Assembly: GCF_020085105.1 (NCBI RefSeq)
Contig: NC_058045.1
Coordinates: 16,527,833 to 16,591,832 of the forward strand
Reading direction: 5' to 3'
Source: Siniperca chuatsi
Lineage: Eukaryota > Chordata > Actinopteri > Centrarchiformes > Sinipercidae
Length of the DNA stretch: 64,000 nt
This document shows positions 21,504 to 33,684 of this stretch, in pieces; within the stretch, counting starts at the first letter, position 1, and each line of letters opens with the position of its first letter. The notes under the pieces were generated by a model that did no database searches, was not told the origin of the DNA, and saw only the letters and a program-made list of their open reading frames with translations. The position numbers were made by a program, and so were the translations under genes.

Positions 21504-23683
21504 CTCTAACCCGTTCACACAGATGGCACGGGCCAGCTTGGGAATGTTAGCTGCGAGAGAACACTTTATGTTCATCAGACACCGTTATAATTCATCCAGC
21601 CTTTAGAGTTACACATTACCAGTCTACACCTCTCCCTCAGTGCATCCCCACCATTGTGTTGGACCACTTCTGTCTCATTTCTCAGCCTCATCCTACACAT
21701 CTGAACGCCCACTGTGTGTGTGTGTGTGTATGCTGTGGACTTATGGGCTTAAAAGACACCAGATATATACCATTACTATGACAACACTTGTCAGAAAATA
21801 AAATAACTTCTTACATTGCAAACAAAGAGCTTTGTCTCCTTCCCCAAGTTCTACAAAGACTGTTGGCTACAAAGAAGGCTTCCCAACTGAAACATAACTC
21901 AAGTCATTTCAACCAGAAAGCAGCAGAGATGAAGGACATTTTACTAAAAAGTGTAGCCTTTACATAATCATATAAAGAGCAAAACGTAAAACATAAAATT
22001 GACATTGTATTCAATCTCAATTAAATTATATAACAAACTAAGCCTTTCCTCTTCAGGAGAGCAACAAATAGAAGTGTCTGTGGCGCATAAAGATCTTTGA
22101 CTTTTGGTTAAATTCTGCTTCTACACTATAGTTTTTTTTAATAAGACAATATGTGTGCTTTATTTAGGAACAAATTACACATATTACACTGTAACCTGTT
22201 TTGAAAAATTAAAATGTAAATGAATGTGCCATCCTCTGTGGCCCACACCATCGTTCTTGTGTTATCTTTTCTGTTATCCATGGATAAACTACATGTATGG
22301 ATGAAATAATCCGCTAACTGTATATTTCTGTCTGCTCATTTTAAAATGGTCGGTGCTTGATGTTTGAGTGACTGCATGTCAGAGAGGGCATGCAAATCCA
22401 CTGATTGTAATATGTGCATGTTTCCATGCCCCCCTCTGTAAATGTGTGCAAGTGTGTCCTCATTTAAGGTTGCATTCATTCAGGGGAGGGGTCTCAGGAA
22501 TAAAAGAGTGTGTGTATTTGCATACGCTGCATGCTGTCTGCAGAGAGGGAGCAGTCAAAAAAAGATGTCAGAGGTGGACAAAGAACGAGGACAAATCCTT
22601 CATTGTGGTTTTGGTGGGAGAAAGGCCCTGTCTGAATTGGGGAGTGGGTGAAAATTGACAGAGAAAGAGTTCGGGCTGGTTCCCTGTGGGGATAAAAGCC
22701 TAAAGATCGCTCCATGCATACAGCCTGAAAATGGGAGAGAAGAACAACATGCAGAGCTTAAGGGCCTATTTTTTTTTTTTTTTACAGGGTATGAAAAGGA
22801 AGTTTGTTTTTCTGAAACACTTCCTGCAATTTCTGATGTACAAAACTAAAAATCGTGCACAACAACAAATTCAGTATTGTCAAAACATACTCATCAGCAT
22901 TTCGAAAAAACCAAAGAGCTTAGGTTTGCAGAATCATTATTGCCTTTATTATATACTTGGTCTTTAAACATATCTCCATAGACTCGCTTTTATTTGACAG
23001 TATGTTTATGTGGGAAGTTTATTTACCCTTTTTATGTGTTGTTTTACCCTGTGGCCCTTTGTTTTTTTTTTGTTGTTGTTGTTTTGATCTCTTTTATTGC
23101 AAATGTTTCATTGACTGCTCACCACTTGCTTTACACATAAAGCTTTTAATAATTACTATGAACGTTTTATGTACTAGTTCTTGACAAAACTAATGAACGT
23201 TTTATGCTACATTGTCAATACCGTCTAACCCTAGAGAGTATGTATTGTAGTGAAACAATCTTCACAACTTTTCTTTTTTTTTCCCTTTCTGCCCAAAATG
23301 TGAAATATGATTACCGGCCATGCAGAGTGGAAGAGTTTGATTGTCATGCTAATGATTCCCTCCATCATTTATTCTCAGGATGTGAGAGGATCTGCAAGCC
23401 CTTCTGCACTCTGTAGGAACCTGCTTTGGCACGAGGAGATTGTGGACCAAATGCAACGAAATGTTGTCGTCAGAGGCCCTCACCAGAGCATGAGGATTAT
23501 CAGCCACCTAAACACTGCAAAAGAGTGTTATGTTAAAGGACTGTAGGAGCAAAAGAGATATATAAGCCTGCATGTAAGCCTGAAATGTAATTTATTTTAT
23601 TTATTTTGTGTGTTCTGTATTAATGATCAAGTGTGACATGTTAGACATGTTTAAATCGAATCTATTATTTTAAAAACTGTGCA

Positions 23684-23689
23684 AATAAA
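23684..23689 (+). terminator. poly(A) signal of the inferred mir-9 host
   Basis: AATAAA lies about 305 bases after the 3' splice site at 23378, in the plus orientation, and would close the inferred last exon. Confidence 0.45.
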
Positions 23690-25119
23690 AAAGCCTTAAA
23701 TGTTCCTACTTACATCTCACTCAGTACATTATGTGCATTTTCATAGCTAATACATGTTTTAATTAATTCAGTTATTGATTCATTGATCTCATGTCTAAAT
23801 TGAAATAGTAATTAATAGGATATAAATGCATTACTGATGAAGTTTAATGTTTTAAGTTTACTGCTGTCAATGACATTTCTTTGAAATAAAAATAATGAAA
23901 ATATCAGCATCTCCTCGCTCTTTATTTTGGTGATCAATTAGGCGGGGAAACAACAGAGTGTCACACTGGATTGCTGACATGCTAAAGGATTTGTATCGAA
24001 TATTTTCAGCAGCGTTTTGTCTTTAGGAAGAAATAAGTCTAAAATAGCTTAAGTCGACGTGTTAAGGAGTCAAGGCTGTAGGACCTTTTCTCCCCTTTTT
24101 ATAGATTCAAATGGTAATGTGTGTGAGAAAGTGTTTGAGTGACCCCGCATTAAGTTTTAATTAGGAGGAGCAGACAGAGGGACGTGTGTTGAATCAGTGT
24201 GGGAAAGTTCATCAGCCACAAAACTCAGTGGCTATTAAAATATATAATAAGGGTTTTGTTCATTCCCCTCATATATTATTTATCAGGAAAACGTAAACGG
24301 GTCTGTTTGTTTTAGCTTTTTTTTTGGTGGATTTCTTGCTGCACTTTGCGAAAAATTGAAGTCCTAAACTAATGATGTAAAAAGAGTCTGTTATATTTGA
24401 TGAATACTTAGGCCTATTTGTGTTTAAATCCAGATGTATTACTGCCCACTAGGCCCCAGTTTTGACGATTAATCACGTTTGGATTGGGATTACAGGCCGT
24501 CAGTCGGACCTCAATCAGTGTCCGACTGATCTGTGTCCGGAGTCAAACAACAGATGGACACGCGCAGGGTCAACAGGGGATTATTTCCGTCTCTTGATGT
24601 GGAAACAAGCAAAACGCCTAAAAGTGACAGAAAAAAACCGAGACATGTCCATTAGTTACAGAATTCTGAGTCCAGAATTGAGTCATTTCCTCTCTTTGAA
24701 AATGAAAAATGTTTTATTCAGTAGGGAAGGTAGATAAAAAATATTGTGACAGGGGAACGCTTTGTGTTTTCAAGTTGTTACATTTTTCATTTATTATATT
24801 TTAGAGGTTTAATGTATTTTTTCGAACAATGAACAATTATTACTTCAATGGGGATCACTTAAATGATATCGCATTTTATTATAATAATTAAAACATAAAA
24901 TGGTCTTTTAAAAATAGCACGCTGCTATAACATTAAAGTGGATGCTCAATGTATGAGTTTCATCTACAAACTGTATATGACAACAGCTATTTTACTTTGA
25001 AATCAGCAATGAAATGTTTTCTTCAATTTTACAGCGACCATTTTTGTCACTTTTACAGGTGAAATGAATAACGTGTAAGAACATCACAATCTCCTTATGA
25101 GAGAGAAATCAAGATTTAA

Positions 25120-25400
25120 AATAAAAGAGAAGCTTTATTTATCCCAAGCAGGGGAAATCAAGTGTCACAGCAGCAGGAGAACAGGTGCATGAAGATAAAA
25201 TTTTTTTTTAAGAAACTAGAATACTATATACATTATGAGCATATACTATATACTAAATGGGGCATCTAGAAAACAAAAATAAAGGTAGGCTATTGATTAC
25301 AATATACAGTAAATAGTAACTATAAAAGGACAAAAAAATTGTCACAAATAAAGTGAGAAGGAAGTTGCAATAAAAAAAATGCAATTAAATAAGTCACTTC
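25120..25400. repeat. Probable dispersed repeat remnant
   Basis: The phrase AGCTTTATTTATCCCAAGC followed by GGGGAAATCAAGTGTCACAG and CAGCAG is close to a sequence block I associate with a common interspersed teleost repeat. Borders and family are not defined. Confidence 0.4.
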
Positions 25401-25922
25401 AGTGTGCATGTAAAAACACTGTGTTTTCACATCTGCTTAAATGTAAAATCCTACTCGTGTAGCAGTGGAGATCTCACTCATGGAGGCCCATGCAGGAGTC
25501 AGCATGTTTTCAATCCATCCACTACAGTGACTGATTTCGGTGATTAGTTCCCCTCTCTGGATGAATGGAAACCAATTAGTGAAATCAGCCTCTGTAGAGT
25601 CTGGATGGAACGAAAGCCCAACTGTTCAAATGATTTTGTAAAAACTGTAACACTGGTGTGATTTTCATCATTAAAAAATGTTTCATGTTATGTTGCCTTT
25701 ACCCTCTATGCTCTCCAAATGTGTGTTTTTATGTTTCTTTCTGCAAAACAAATGTTACAGAGCTCCAGTAAATAATCCTGACAGCGTCAACATCCTGTCA
25801 TCCTTCTGCAGATGTAATTGCTTGAATCAGCTACTTGGGTTAAATGTTGCTTTTTGATGAGGGTCTTGTGAGGTGGGGCGGCTGGTCAGGGACCTGTTGG
25901 TGAAGTCCCTACAGGTCAGCAG

Positions 25923-25935
25923 GGGTCAGGGGTCA
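25923..25935 (+). promoter_or_regulatory. DR1 nuclear receptor element
   Basis: GGGTCA-G-GGGTCA is a direct repeat of the receptor half-site with one-base spacing, the arrangement bound by RXR heterodimers, HNF4 and COUP-TF (NR2F) proteins. A further half-site-like AGGTCA lies just upstream (25913-25918). Confidence 0.4.
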
Positions 25936-26022
25936 TGATGTGGACAGTTCCCCAGAGGACAATAAACAGGCTGGAGAGATGCTGAGGTCAGGAGCCATCT
26001 GAGCCAGAGCCAAAGGTCAAGG

Positions 26023-26039
26023 GCCACTAATTAAGTGGC
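26023..26039. promoter_or_regulatory. Near-palindromic NKX/homeodomain site
   Basis: GCCACTAATTAAGTGGC contains two inverted CACT(T)AA-type NK homeodomain cores around TAATTA; only the two central bases break the symmetry. It lies about 90 bases from the DR1 element. Confidence 0.35.
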
Positions 26040-29000
26040 TATTTCCTGTTATCCCCCGGTGACCGCTGGACTCAGACGGACAGGGAAGTCTATTTACAGG
26101 AAGTTAATAAAACCTGGTTAATAGAGAAAATTAGTGACTGGAACAACAGATAAAAGGGCGAAACAACAGCAGGATCCCCTCCTAGGAGCTTTTTACAGTA
26201 GGGAATAAAAATAAAATCCCTTTTCAAAATACCTCATTTAGCTCTGATTTAAAGAGGACAGTTTTGCAAATCTAGAAAAAAAATAATGCCCTATATACTG
26301 CATCTCTTCTTGTACAAAGTTTGAGATTTTTAACATCATTTAGACTTTGATACAAGAGTATAGATGCAAACAAACATTTCTGGAAGACTTCCAGTTCAAT
26401 AATCTCACATCACAACCAATTTCCAGTTGAGAAACAATAAGAGAGAGAAACAGAGAAGCAGGACCTCAGAGCTCAAGTTGAGGAATCCAAACATTTTGGA
26501 GGGAAAGTCGGTAGAAGCTGTTTATGCCTTTGCAGCCACTGAATGAGCCTATGTGCATGATCCTTTAGCATAAGAATGGAGACGGGGCCTGTGAACTCCT
26601 CTGACACTGACCTTTCTCCCAGGATGTGAATAGTATCACTCAAGGGCTGCCCGGCAGCCTTTCAGCCAGACCTGAGCCATGCCCTCGCCTAAACTCCTAA
26701 TCAGGCTGATTTAATGTATCCTACAAGTCCTTCCTCACCAGCCACCCCACTGCTGCTTCAGAAGAGTCGCTCTGCAGCCATTTACTGGAGGCACACACAC
26801 TCCACACAGCCCTGCCTCTGGGCCCCTGCACTTTGGGAAGTTAGAAGAGCTGGTTTGAAACAACAGGGGGCCCTTTCTCCTTCCATAGAGTCTGGGTCTC
26901 TTTATAATCAATTGGTTCCTCCCCTAAGGAGCTGATGCTTAATCCAAACTTCAAACTTTGGATTTCTCAAACAGTTAAGGTGTAGAGAATGGAAATATGT
27001 AAAAAGAAAGCTTTTCATTTTTTGAAAGGATCCAGTAGAATGGAAAGTGACAACCAAAAAAACAAAACATAGACAAATAAAACCCTACATTTAGCAAAAT
27101 GTTTACATTTATTTTCAGTGTAATAAGTCATTTTGGAGCATATACTGTATGTAGCTTTGTCAAGGGTAGAGGCCAAAACGTTTTTTTTTTTTTTTAGGCG
27201 TGTAGTGCTGAAAGGACAGCGCCAAGTAGAAACTGATCCTGGAACAAACTCATTTGCCGTCATACACACCATCATCTCAAAAACAATTCTTGGGTGTAAA
27301 ACCTCATGTAAAATCACCACAAAATGCTACCTAGTATAAAGTGAAAAACGGGTTAATAAATAATCCTGTCAAAGTTGCAGTGGTCCTCTGGTTTGGGGTT
27401 TATAAAGCTCACTTTAAGAAACTGAATAAGTATTCTTTATCTAGGTGTCTCTATGATGTTCCTATAACAAAGCTTTAGGTATAGTTTATAGTTTATCAGT
27501 AATCCTTAAATTATAAAAAATGGTATATTGTAAATTTCAATGATCAAATGGATTTCTGTTCCTTTTGAGGGGGAAATGAAATTTGACTTAATCTAATGTT
27601 TTTATTTAAAAACACACATTTATTTTTTCGTTCTTGTGAGTGGTTGTTTTAGTTGACTGAATGTTAATTTGCACCTTTTTATTTATGACTTTCCATCATT
27701 GTTTACAGCTAAAGTGCCTCCCTTGATTGGTGCGTAATCCCATCAGTGCAGCGTGCACCGCCTCTTGTTGCAGCTCATGCCCGGCCTATAATACAGTTAA
27801 TGGACAACCGGTGTAATGTAGTGTAGTTCCTCTGAGAGCCAACCTGCACAAGCTCTGTGTAACTCTATCACTCTTCTATTACAGGCCGCACGGCACATAA
27901 ATGATTGTCTGCTGGGATTTTAAATGGTTGGTCATTACATGAATTCAAAATAAAGAGACACAGATAAATGTGATTTTATAAAGTTTTCATTTTGACGGCG
28001 CCTTGCAGTGAAGTTGGGCTACCAGTGGGTTGTTAACAACTAATAATGCAAAATATTGCGAAAAGCACTTTTCTATGTACAACCAGACATTCGAGGATAC
28101 AAAAAAGTATACAAACCTTTTCATGTTTAACAGGCCTGTGTAATTACACAAAATTCTCCACAAATAACCGAGCAACGGGACGCTTTGGCTTCCGTTACAA
28201 CCATCTCGAGAAAAAAAAGAAAAGATCTTTTATCTTAAATCAGATGCAGCCTTGTAGACGCTGTCACTATTCAACACACTGCCAAAGGCAAATGTAAAAC
28301 ACAGAAAATCAGTTATGACAGGAAGGACACCAGCGAGTCAATTAACTCTCAAATAGGCCAATAAAAAGTTAAAGGTAATTTGATTCAAATAAACTACCTT
28401 GTTTTATCATTCTATTAACTTTACTAATACTTCACTTTTTGTGCTTATTGCTCTTCTTTGATATCCATTTCACTTATTGCTAATTTACAGAGGACTTAGG
28501 GGGGAAAAAAAAACATTTACATTCAAAATGTCATCTACACATCCAAAACTATCACAGTCAGAAGCTTTCTTCCTCTTCAGACAAGGGGTTCAAAAGCAGC
28601 TGGAGTCAGCTGATAATCTGCAGGTTGGGGTTTTGGTGCTGCTGAAGGCTTTTACTTGTTTGGACAGTGTCCAGTTTGTGTTAGAGGAGGGGAAGCTTTG
28701 TGTGTGTCTGATTCTTTGTGTGCTATTTGTCACCCTGCTGATGTTTGCAGGTGTGCACATCACTGTCCATGTACAAGTGGGGACAACATTCATAAACCCC
28801 TCTGTTGACTGCTGGGTTTGTCCTGTCCTGTCCTGTATAGTGTTGCACTTCCCTCCTCAGATTGTGGTCTACATCCAGACTGTCATAGGAAACACTACAT
28901 AAATGGGCTTGTTAGAATGTAAAATGTCTTCCAAAGAAATTAGTTGATTTACAAATTTACATCTGAGCGAGCAGAGGGAAAATGATGGGGGATCTTAATG

Positions 29001-29758
29001 AGACAATCTGAGAATATTTGTTGTGACAAAAAAAAAACTGAAATGCATGTCTACTACATGACTCAAAAAGAAACAGAGAGTGGTAGCATGTGAGAGAAAG
29101 AGAGATGAGCCCATGTTGAGACACAATCAGCACAGTGCGCATGCTCACATGAGGCGAGGAAAGGCTCATCAGAGCCTCACACTGTGTGGGTTGGCATTTT
29201 TCAAAAAGCCACGTGAGGATGCTGCCGTTCCCTTCTCTCACAAATCTGTCATGACATGCTGGTAGCTCGGCTGTGATTGGCTGAGGACGATGTGAATCAG
29301 CAGTCAAAGGTGAAAGGTAAAATGTGGCATGGCTGCTTGGAAATGGTACTTACTGCGGCTGAAAGCTGAGTGTCTTTTTATGAATAAAGTAAAATTATAG
29401 ATGTGCGTTTTCAGCTGCTGTTTAAATATGACCAAAATATTTATTTGGACTACAAATTTTATTTTTTTTACTTTAAATCCATAGTCCTGCAGGATGAGAC
29501 AGAGAGAAGCAATAAATGCAATAAAGTCTAACCATTTGGTTTTATAGTCTTCATATCTTTTCACAATAATTTCTAATGGCCTCCCTGAGATCTTTGGGTG
29601 TATCTCTGCAGGAATTTAAAGCCACATTCCAACAGGCTGATTTTAGGGTGATATACCATTCAGCATTCATAGACGGGGGGACTTGAACCATGTCTGATGT
29701 GTGGCTGCTGTGTTAGCCTTTGACCCCAGACTGTCTGGAGGGCCACGGTGACAGAGAG

Positions 29759-29776
29759 TCAAGGTCAAGGTCAAGG
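29759..29776 (+). promoter_or_regulatory. Tandem monomeric nuclear receptor sites
   Basis: TCAAGGTCAAGGTCAAGG contains two overlapping TCAAGGTCA sites, the extended half-site bound by NR5A (SF-1/LRH-1) and ERR monomers. A TGACCC half-site lies about 40 bases upstream. Confidence 0.4.
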
Positions 29777-30219
29777 GGGATGGGAATGAGCATCTGACAG
29801 GTGGAAGGGCTCCCTGTCTGGGAGTGCAGAACCCAGACACTCCCAGACGTCTATCTGAGGGGAGACGGCGTTGTGTGTGAACCCCTTTAGATCCCCACGT
29901 CCTGCCCTGTCTGTTCCCACTCACCTCCGTGGCGCTGGCGGAGGAAACAGGGGCCGCTGACGTCTAGAGACCGGCGGGGTAATGGTTCCCAGGCTGGAGG
30001 AGGAGAGACAGAATTCTGAATGTCACTAATCCTTTGGATGCAGATATACGCAAACCCCCAGCTTTATTGACTGATGATGATTTAAAAATCCCAAATGTCC
30101 AACATATTCTGTAAATCCACTAAACTTTATTTGGAAAATATTGTAAATTTCCACCAAAGTGCCATTTCTACTCATCAGATGGTTTAATTCAAATAACTGT
30201 TTGGAGACCAAAAGAAGTA

Positions 30220-30620
30220 AAATTATCCATTATTTCACAAAAAAGCAAAGATTAGAGAAAAGTCAAAACATAAATAGAGATTTGTGAGGCAAAACTTTGT
30301 TTATGCTTCTTTCCCACCACATTAATCATATCCCAACCCCTCATATTTATCTTGTGACCCTTAGGAGGGCCTCGATTGCTAATTGGGAACCACTGGACTA
30401 AACTACCGAACTGTATATAAAGTAATTAAAACTAGATCCACCACGACCAGCTACAACAGTAAAATGCTGCTCATGCATCAGTGCATCAGTATGAAGAATC
30501 TAATAATATCACGTAGTATCAGTCATGTGGGCCATTTTTCTGCAGAAGTACTTTTACTTTTGATACTTTGAGTACATTTTGCTGATAATACTTCTGCATT
30601 TTTACTTGAAGACATGTTTG
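30220..30620 (-). mobile_element. hAT-like non-autonomous fragments
   Basis: GGGAACCACTGG near 30388-30399 is the inverted form of the CCAGTGGTTCCCAA end typical of hAT elements. The flanks (AAAGATTAGAGAAAAGT on the left; GAAGTACTTTTACTTTTGA and GCTGATAATACTTCTGCAT on the right) recur in inverted form at 31.5-32.2 kb. No transposase frame is present. Confidence 0.6.
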
Positions 30621-31480
30621 AAGATATAAAAATACTCTGCTTGGATTTACAGTTTGTGTCTGATCTGTTTTTTCCACAAAAAAAAGTCAGGTTCAATTAC
30701 CTAGTTAAAAATTGTTAAAATTACATCTATTCCCTTCTCTCCCCCCACCCCACCCCAACACAGTAGATTATTACAGAGTGATTGAAGCTCCCTCTACAGG
30801 TAATAAACGGTGCCACTTTCATGGTGGCAGAAACCTTCTAGGCTATATGCCCACAACTCCCCTTGTTCACTCTGCCAACTAACATAACCTGTCATAGACA
30901 CACACACACACGGTCACAGATATACGGCCTCCCAGACCTCCCGGGTGATCCGCAGTGGAGCGTGTAGCCACCTGTCAATCACCAGATCTTGGCCGCCTTA
31001 AGAGAGACATTTCGTCTGGGACAACGGCAGCCCGTCCCTCCCCATACATTCTGCCTCCCCTAGCAACCATCGCCGGATGACTGAGGGGCTTTGTCCCCTC
31101 ACAACGGGAGTCCACCATTGAACCCAGAAGCCCGTAGCAACCAGAATTAGAGAGTGCCAGAAAGGGGTCTTTTCTGTGAAACGGGGGTGAAAGCTCTGTT
31201 CTTGTCCCTACGTCTGGGATTCATATCAGGGGCCTGAATGGCATCCCCTCCTCCTTCTAAATGCTGGTGTAACGGAGCGTATGAAGGGGCTAGCGGTGAG
31301 CGGATAGGATCATGGTTAATCTGCTGTTCCTCTCCACTGTGGTCCGATAGGGACACTTAAGCAGCCTCTGTGGACAGTCAGTGGTGTGGGGAGGCCTGTG
31401 GATACCTGGGGCAGGCAGAGCTCGGAGGTTCATCAGCAGGTTGCAAACTGAAGTAAAAGAAGTGATGGGCAGTGGGAGGA
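30620..31480. other. Spacer between hAT-like fragments
   Basis: Mostly unique-looking DNA, more GC-rich at 30.9-31.4 kb. It contains one copy of a 14-bp E-box/TALE motif (30968-30981) and no exon. Confidence 0.4.
30968..30981. promoter_or_regulatory. E-box + PBX/MEIS composite motif, copy 1
   Basis: CCACCTGTCAATCA joins an E-box (CACCTG) to TGTCAATCA, whose complement TGATTGACA is a PBX-MEIS/PREP (TALE) site. The identical 14-mer recurs at 33201. Confidence 0.4.
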
Positions 31481-32400
31481 GAAGTAGCCTACACTAACCT
31501 AAAGTCCTTCATTCAAGTATTATCAGCAAAATGTAGTCACAGTATCAAAAGTTAAAGTACTGGTTCTGTAGAAAAATGGCTTCTGTAAGTGATATGTTAT
31601 TATATATGACATTATGAGATTGTTAATACTGATGCATTGGAGTGTAACGGCATTTTGCCGGTGTAGTTGGTCAAGATGGAGCTGATCTTAACTATTTTCT
31701 AGAGGCATACAGTTAAGTATTTTAGTCCAGTGGTTCCCAACTTAAGGGTTGGGCCCAGTGGTAGAAGAAGTATTCAGAGCTTTTACTTAAAAGTATCAAT
31801 ACCACAGTGTAAATGTGCTCTATTACAAGTAAAAGTCCTGCATTCAAAATGTTACTTAAAAGTACACGAGTATTATCAGCAAAATGTAGGCTACTAGTAT
31901 CAAAGTTGGGTAGTTTTATCTACAACAATGTATCATTTTTCATGAACTGATTAGATCTTTTCTTTTTAAAGTAACTATAGCTGTCAAATAAATGTAGTGC
32001 ATAAAAAGTAGAATATTTGTGTGCACTAGTGCAGTGCTTGAGTAAATGTACTTAGTTAGCTTCCACCAATGAGCGGGTCACAAAATAAATCTGAGAGGTT
32101 GTCAGATGATTAAATGGTTAGGAAAGAAGAAAAAACAATGTTTTCCTACACAAATTCGTATCAATTTAAAAAAAAACTTTTCTCTAATCTTTGCTGTTAT
32201 TGGTGAAGTAATTGATAATTTGACCTCTTTGGGGCTCGGACAATTATTTAAATGAAATGATCTGAGAAGTTTAGAAGGGAAATCACTCTGGTGGAACTGC
32301 TAACAACTCATGAAACGTGACGAGGTGCCCCAACTAAACACTGCTTCTTTGGGTCACAAGCCAAAAAGGTTGGGAGCCAATAAACTGTATTTTATAAGTT
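31480..32400 (+). mobile_element. hAT-like non-autonomous fragments, second cluster
   Basis: CCAGTGGTTCCCAACTTA (31731-31748) is a hAT-type terminus. Upstream and downstream blocks (AAGTATTATCAGCAAAATG, GTAGAAGAAGTATTCAGAG) are inverted relatives of 30.4-30.6 kb. The right end GGTCACAAGCCAAAAAGGTT with GGGAGCC is the opposite-facing end of another copy, so several nested or adjacent insertions are likely. Confidence 0.6.
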
Positions 32401-33200
32401 TATCATATATTTTTTTTAATGTAAAATCTTTACCCTGGTTACTTTCCAGCACTGGTGATGAGGACAGGACTGATGGTGGGGAATTATGACAGCTCAGTAA
32501 GTGCCAGGATTGGGCATCAAAAAGACAGTCCAGATCTAAATGTTCAGAGAGGTTTTGGAAGTCAGATGCACCTGCTGAGAAGTAACCTTTAGGGGACACT
32601 GAAGCGGTATACAGAGAAAGTATAGAGAGAAAAGAGAAAGGGCTTGAATAGTTTATGAACAGTTCCATGGACTTGTGGTTGCTTTCAATAGGGGCTTTTG
32701 CTGCTCTCTTTATAAGGGAGTGAACATGGATCCCTGAATACCTCTCTAACCGCTGTAAATCCTTGTAACTGTAAAGTGAATTCAATGGAGTTTTACTACA
32801 GTAACTGACATATCTGTAAACTGCAAGATTAAAGCAATCAGCTGAATGCACTGGCAGGCAACATAATCACCATCAGACATATGACGTTGTTTTCATAGAA
32901 TAATGGTGAAAAATAAGAAAACAAAAAGCCAAATAGGCACAACCAGGCGCTCTAACGCGACCTCCCACGTTGTACTTAGCCCTGTAGTGTTCTGTATATT
33001 TTACATTACCATGTATAGAAGATTACAAACTAATCTCGACCTACAAACAACATCGCTGGCATGCAGAGAAAACATGGCTTTCCGGGTATGTTCTTTATCA
33101 TTAATGAGCGTCTCCGCAACCCCCTGTATAAGAGTATGTTTTGTGCATTTCCCATTCTAAGCTCTCGTCCTGCACCCTCTTTCCCACCCTCTTCTTCTCT

Positions 33201-33214
33201 CCACCTGTCAATCA
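33201..33214. promoter_or_regulatory. E-box + PBX/MEIS composite motif, copy 2
   Basis: Identical 14-mer CCACCTGTCAATCA to that at 30968, followed by AAAGATCATGATTGA, which adds a second TGATTGA-like half. Confidence 0.4.
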
Positions 33215-33645
33215 AAGATCATGATTGAGCCCGGATGGCAGGCGGTCAGTCATCAGCAATGAAAGTGAGGCCTCATTCTCTGTCCGTCCCTCCCCTTTTC
33301 ATGCCCCCTTGCCTCCTGAAGTTTTTCCATCTCACCTTCTCTGTGGCCTCTCAGTCCCCCCTCTCCCTCCCTGCTTTCCCAGTACAGTTTGTGTTTTCCC
33401 CTATGGAAGTCACATCTGTGGTCAGTATCTGTCCAGAGGAGGGTAAACTTCTTCAAACACGGCTGTCATGATGCCATAAAGCTTGGCTCCCTCAACCTCA
33501 GACAGGGAAGGCCTGGTATCATTAATAAATAAGTCTGATTTAGTTTTAACAGGCCTCTGCATTTGCCCTTTAAGTGGCTGATGAATAAACATGAGTGGAG
33601 TTGGGGTGGGAACTGCATGGGGGTAGGATGGGAAGAGGCCCGGTT

Positions 33646-33684
33646 TGTGTGCGTGCGTGCGTGCGTGCGTGCGTGTGTGTATGT
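33646..33684. repeat. (GTGC)n/(GT)n microsatellite
   Basis: Tandem GTGC units pass into GT units. Confidence 0.95.

Larger units (their letters stand above)
17390..23378. other. Inferred intron 3 of the mir-9 host
   Basis: Nearly 6 kb with no convincing exon. It contains CA/GT microsatellites (17445-17480, 21466-21500), a GC-rich patch at 18540-18760 with RBPJ-like sites, and an AP-1/MAF-like TGACTCAGC near 19251. The large open frame over 18445-19008 has biased composition and no family resemblance. Confidence 0.4.
12840..23700 (+). ncRNA. Inferred spliced non-coding host RNA of mir-9 (pri-mir-9-3-like)
   Basis: Inferred exons: about 12840-13074 (donor ACAG|GTAAGA), 14581-14783 (acceptor CTCCTCTTAG, donor AAAG|GTAAGA; contains the mir-9 hairpin), 17127-17389 (acceptor TTACAG, donor GAG|GTGAGC), and 23379-about 23700 (acceptor ATTCTCAG, poly(A) signal at 23684). 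Each splice site is a good consensus, but the joins are my inference. Exon 1 contains a 48-codon open frame from ATG 12932 with no family resemblance; I treat it as non-coding. Mammalian mir-9-3 also sits in a spliced non-coding host gene near RHCG and POLG, which fits. Later exons could belong to alternative isoforms. Confidence 0.5.
23701..30219. other. Gene-free region, probably regulatory
   Basis: No exon found in 6.5 kb. Motif-rich stretches at 25.86-26.11 kb and 29.71-29.78 kb are listed separately. A GGATTA plus GATTAATC pair occurs near 24.47-24.50 kb. A repeat-like patch begins at 25120. The 141-codon open frame at 28477-28902 resembles nothing I know. Confidence 0.4.

Noticed and set aside
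28477-28902. 141-codon open frame
   Set aside because: No recognisable domain; hydrophobic run derives from GT-rich DNA.
32354-32851. 165-codon minus-strand open frame
   Set aside because: Its end overlaps a hAT-like terminus and it resembles no transposase or cellular protein.
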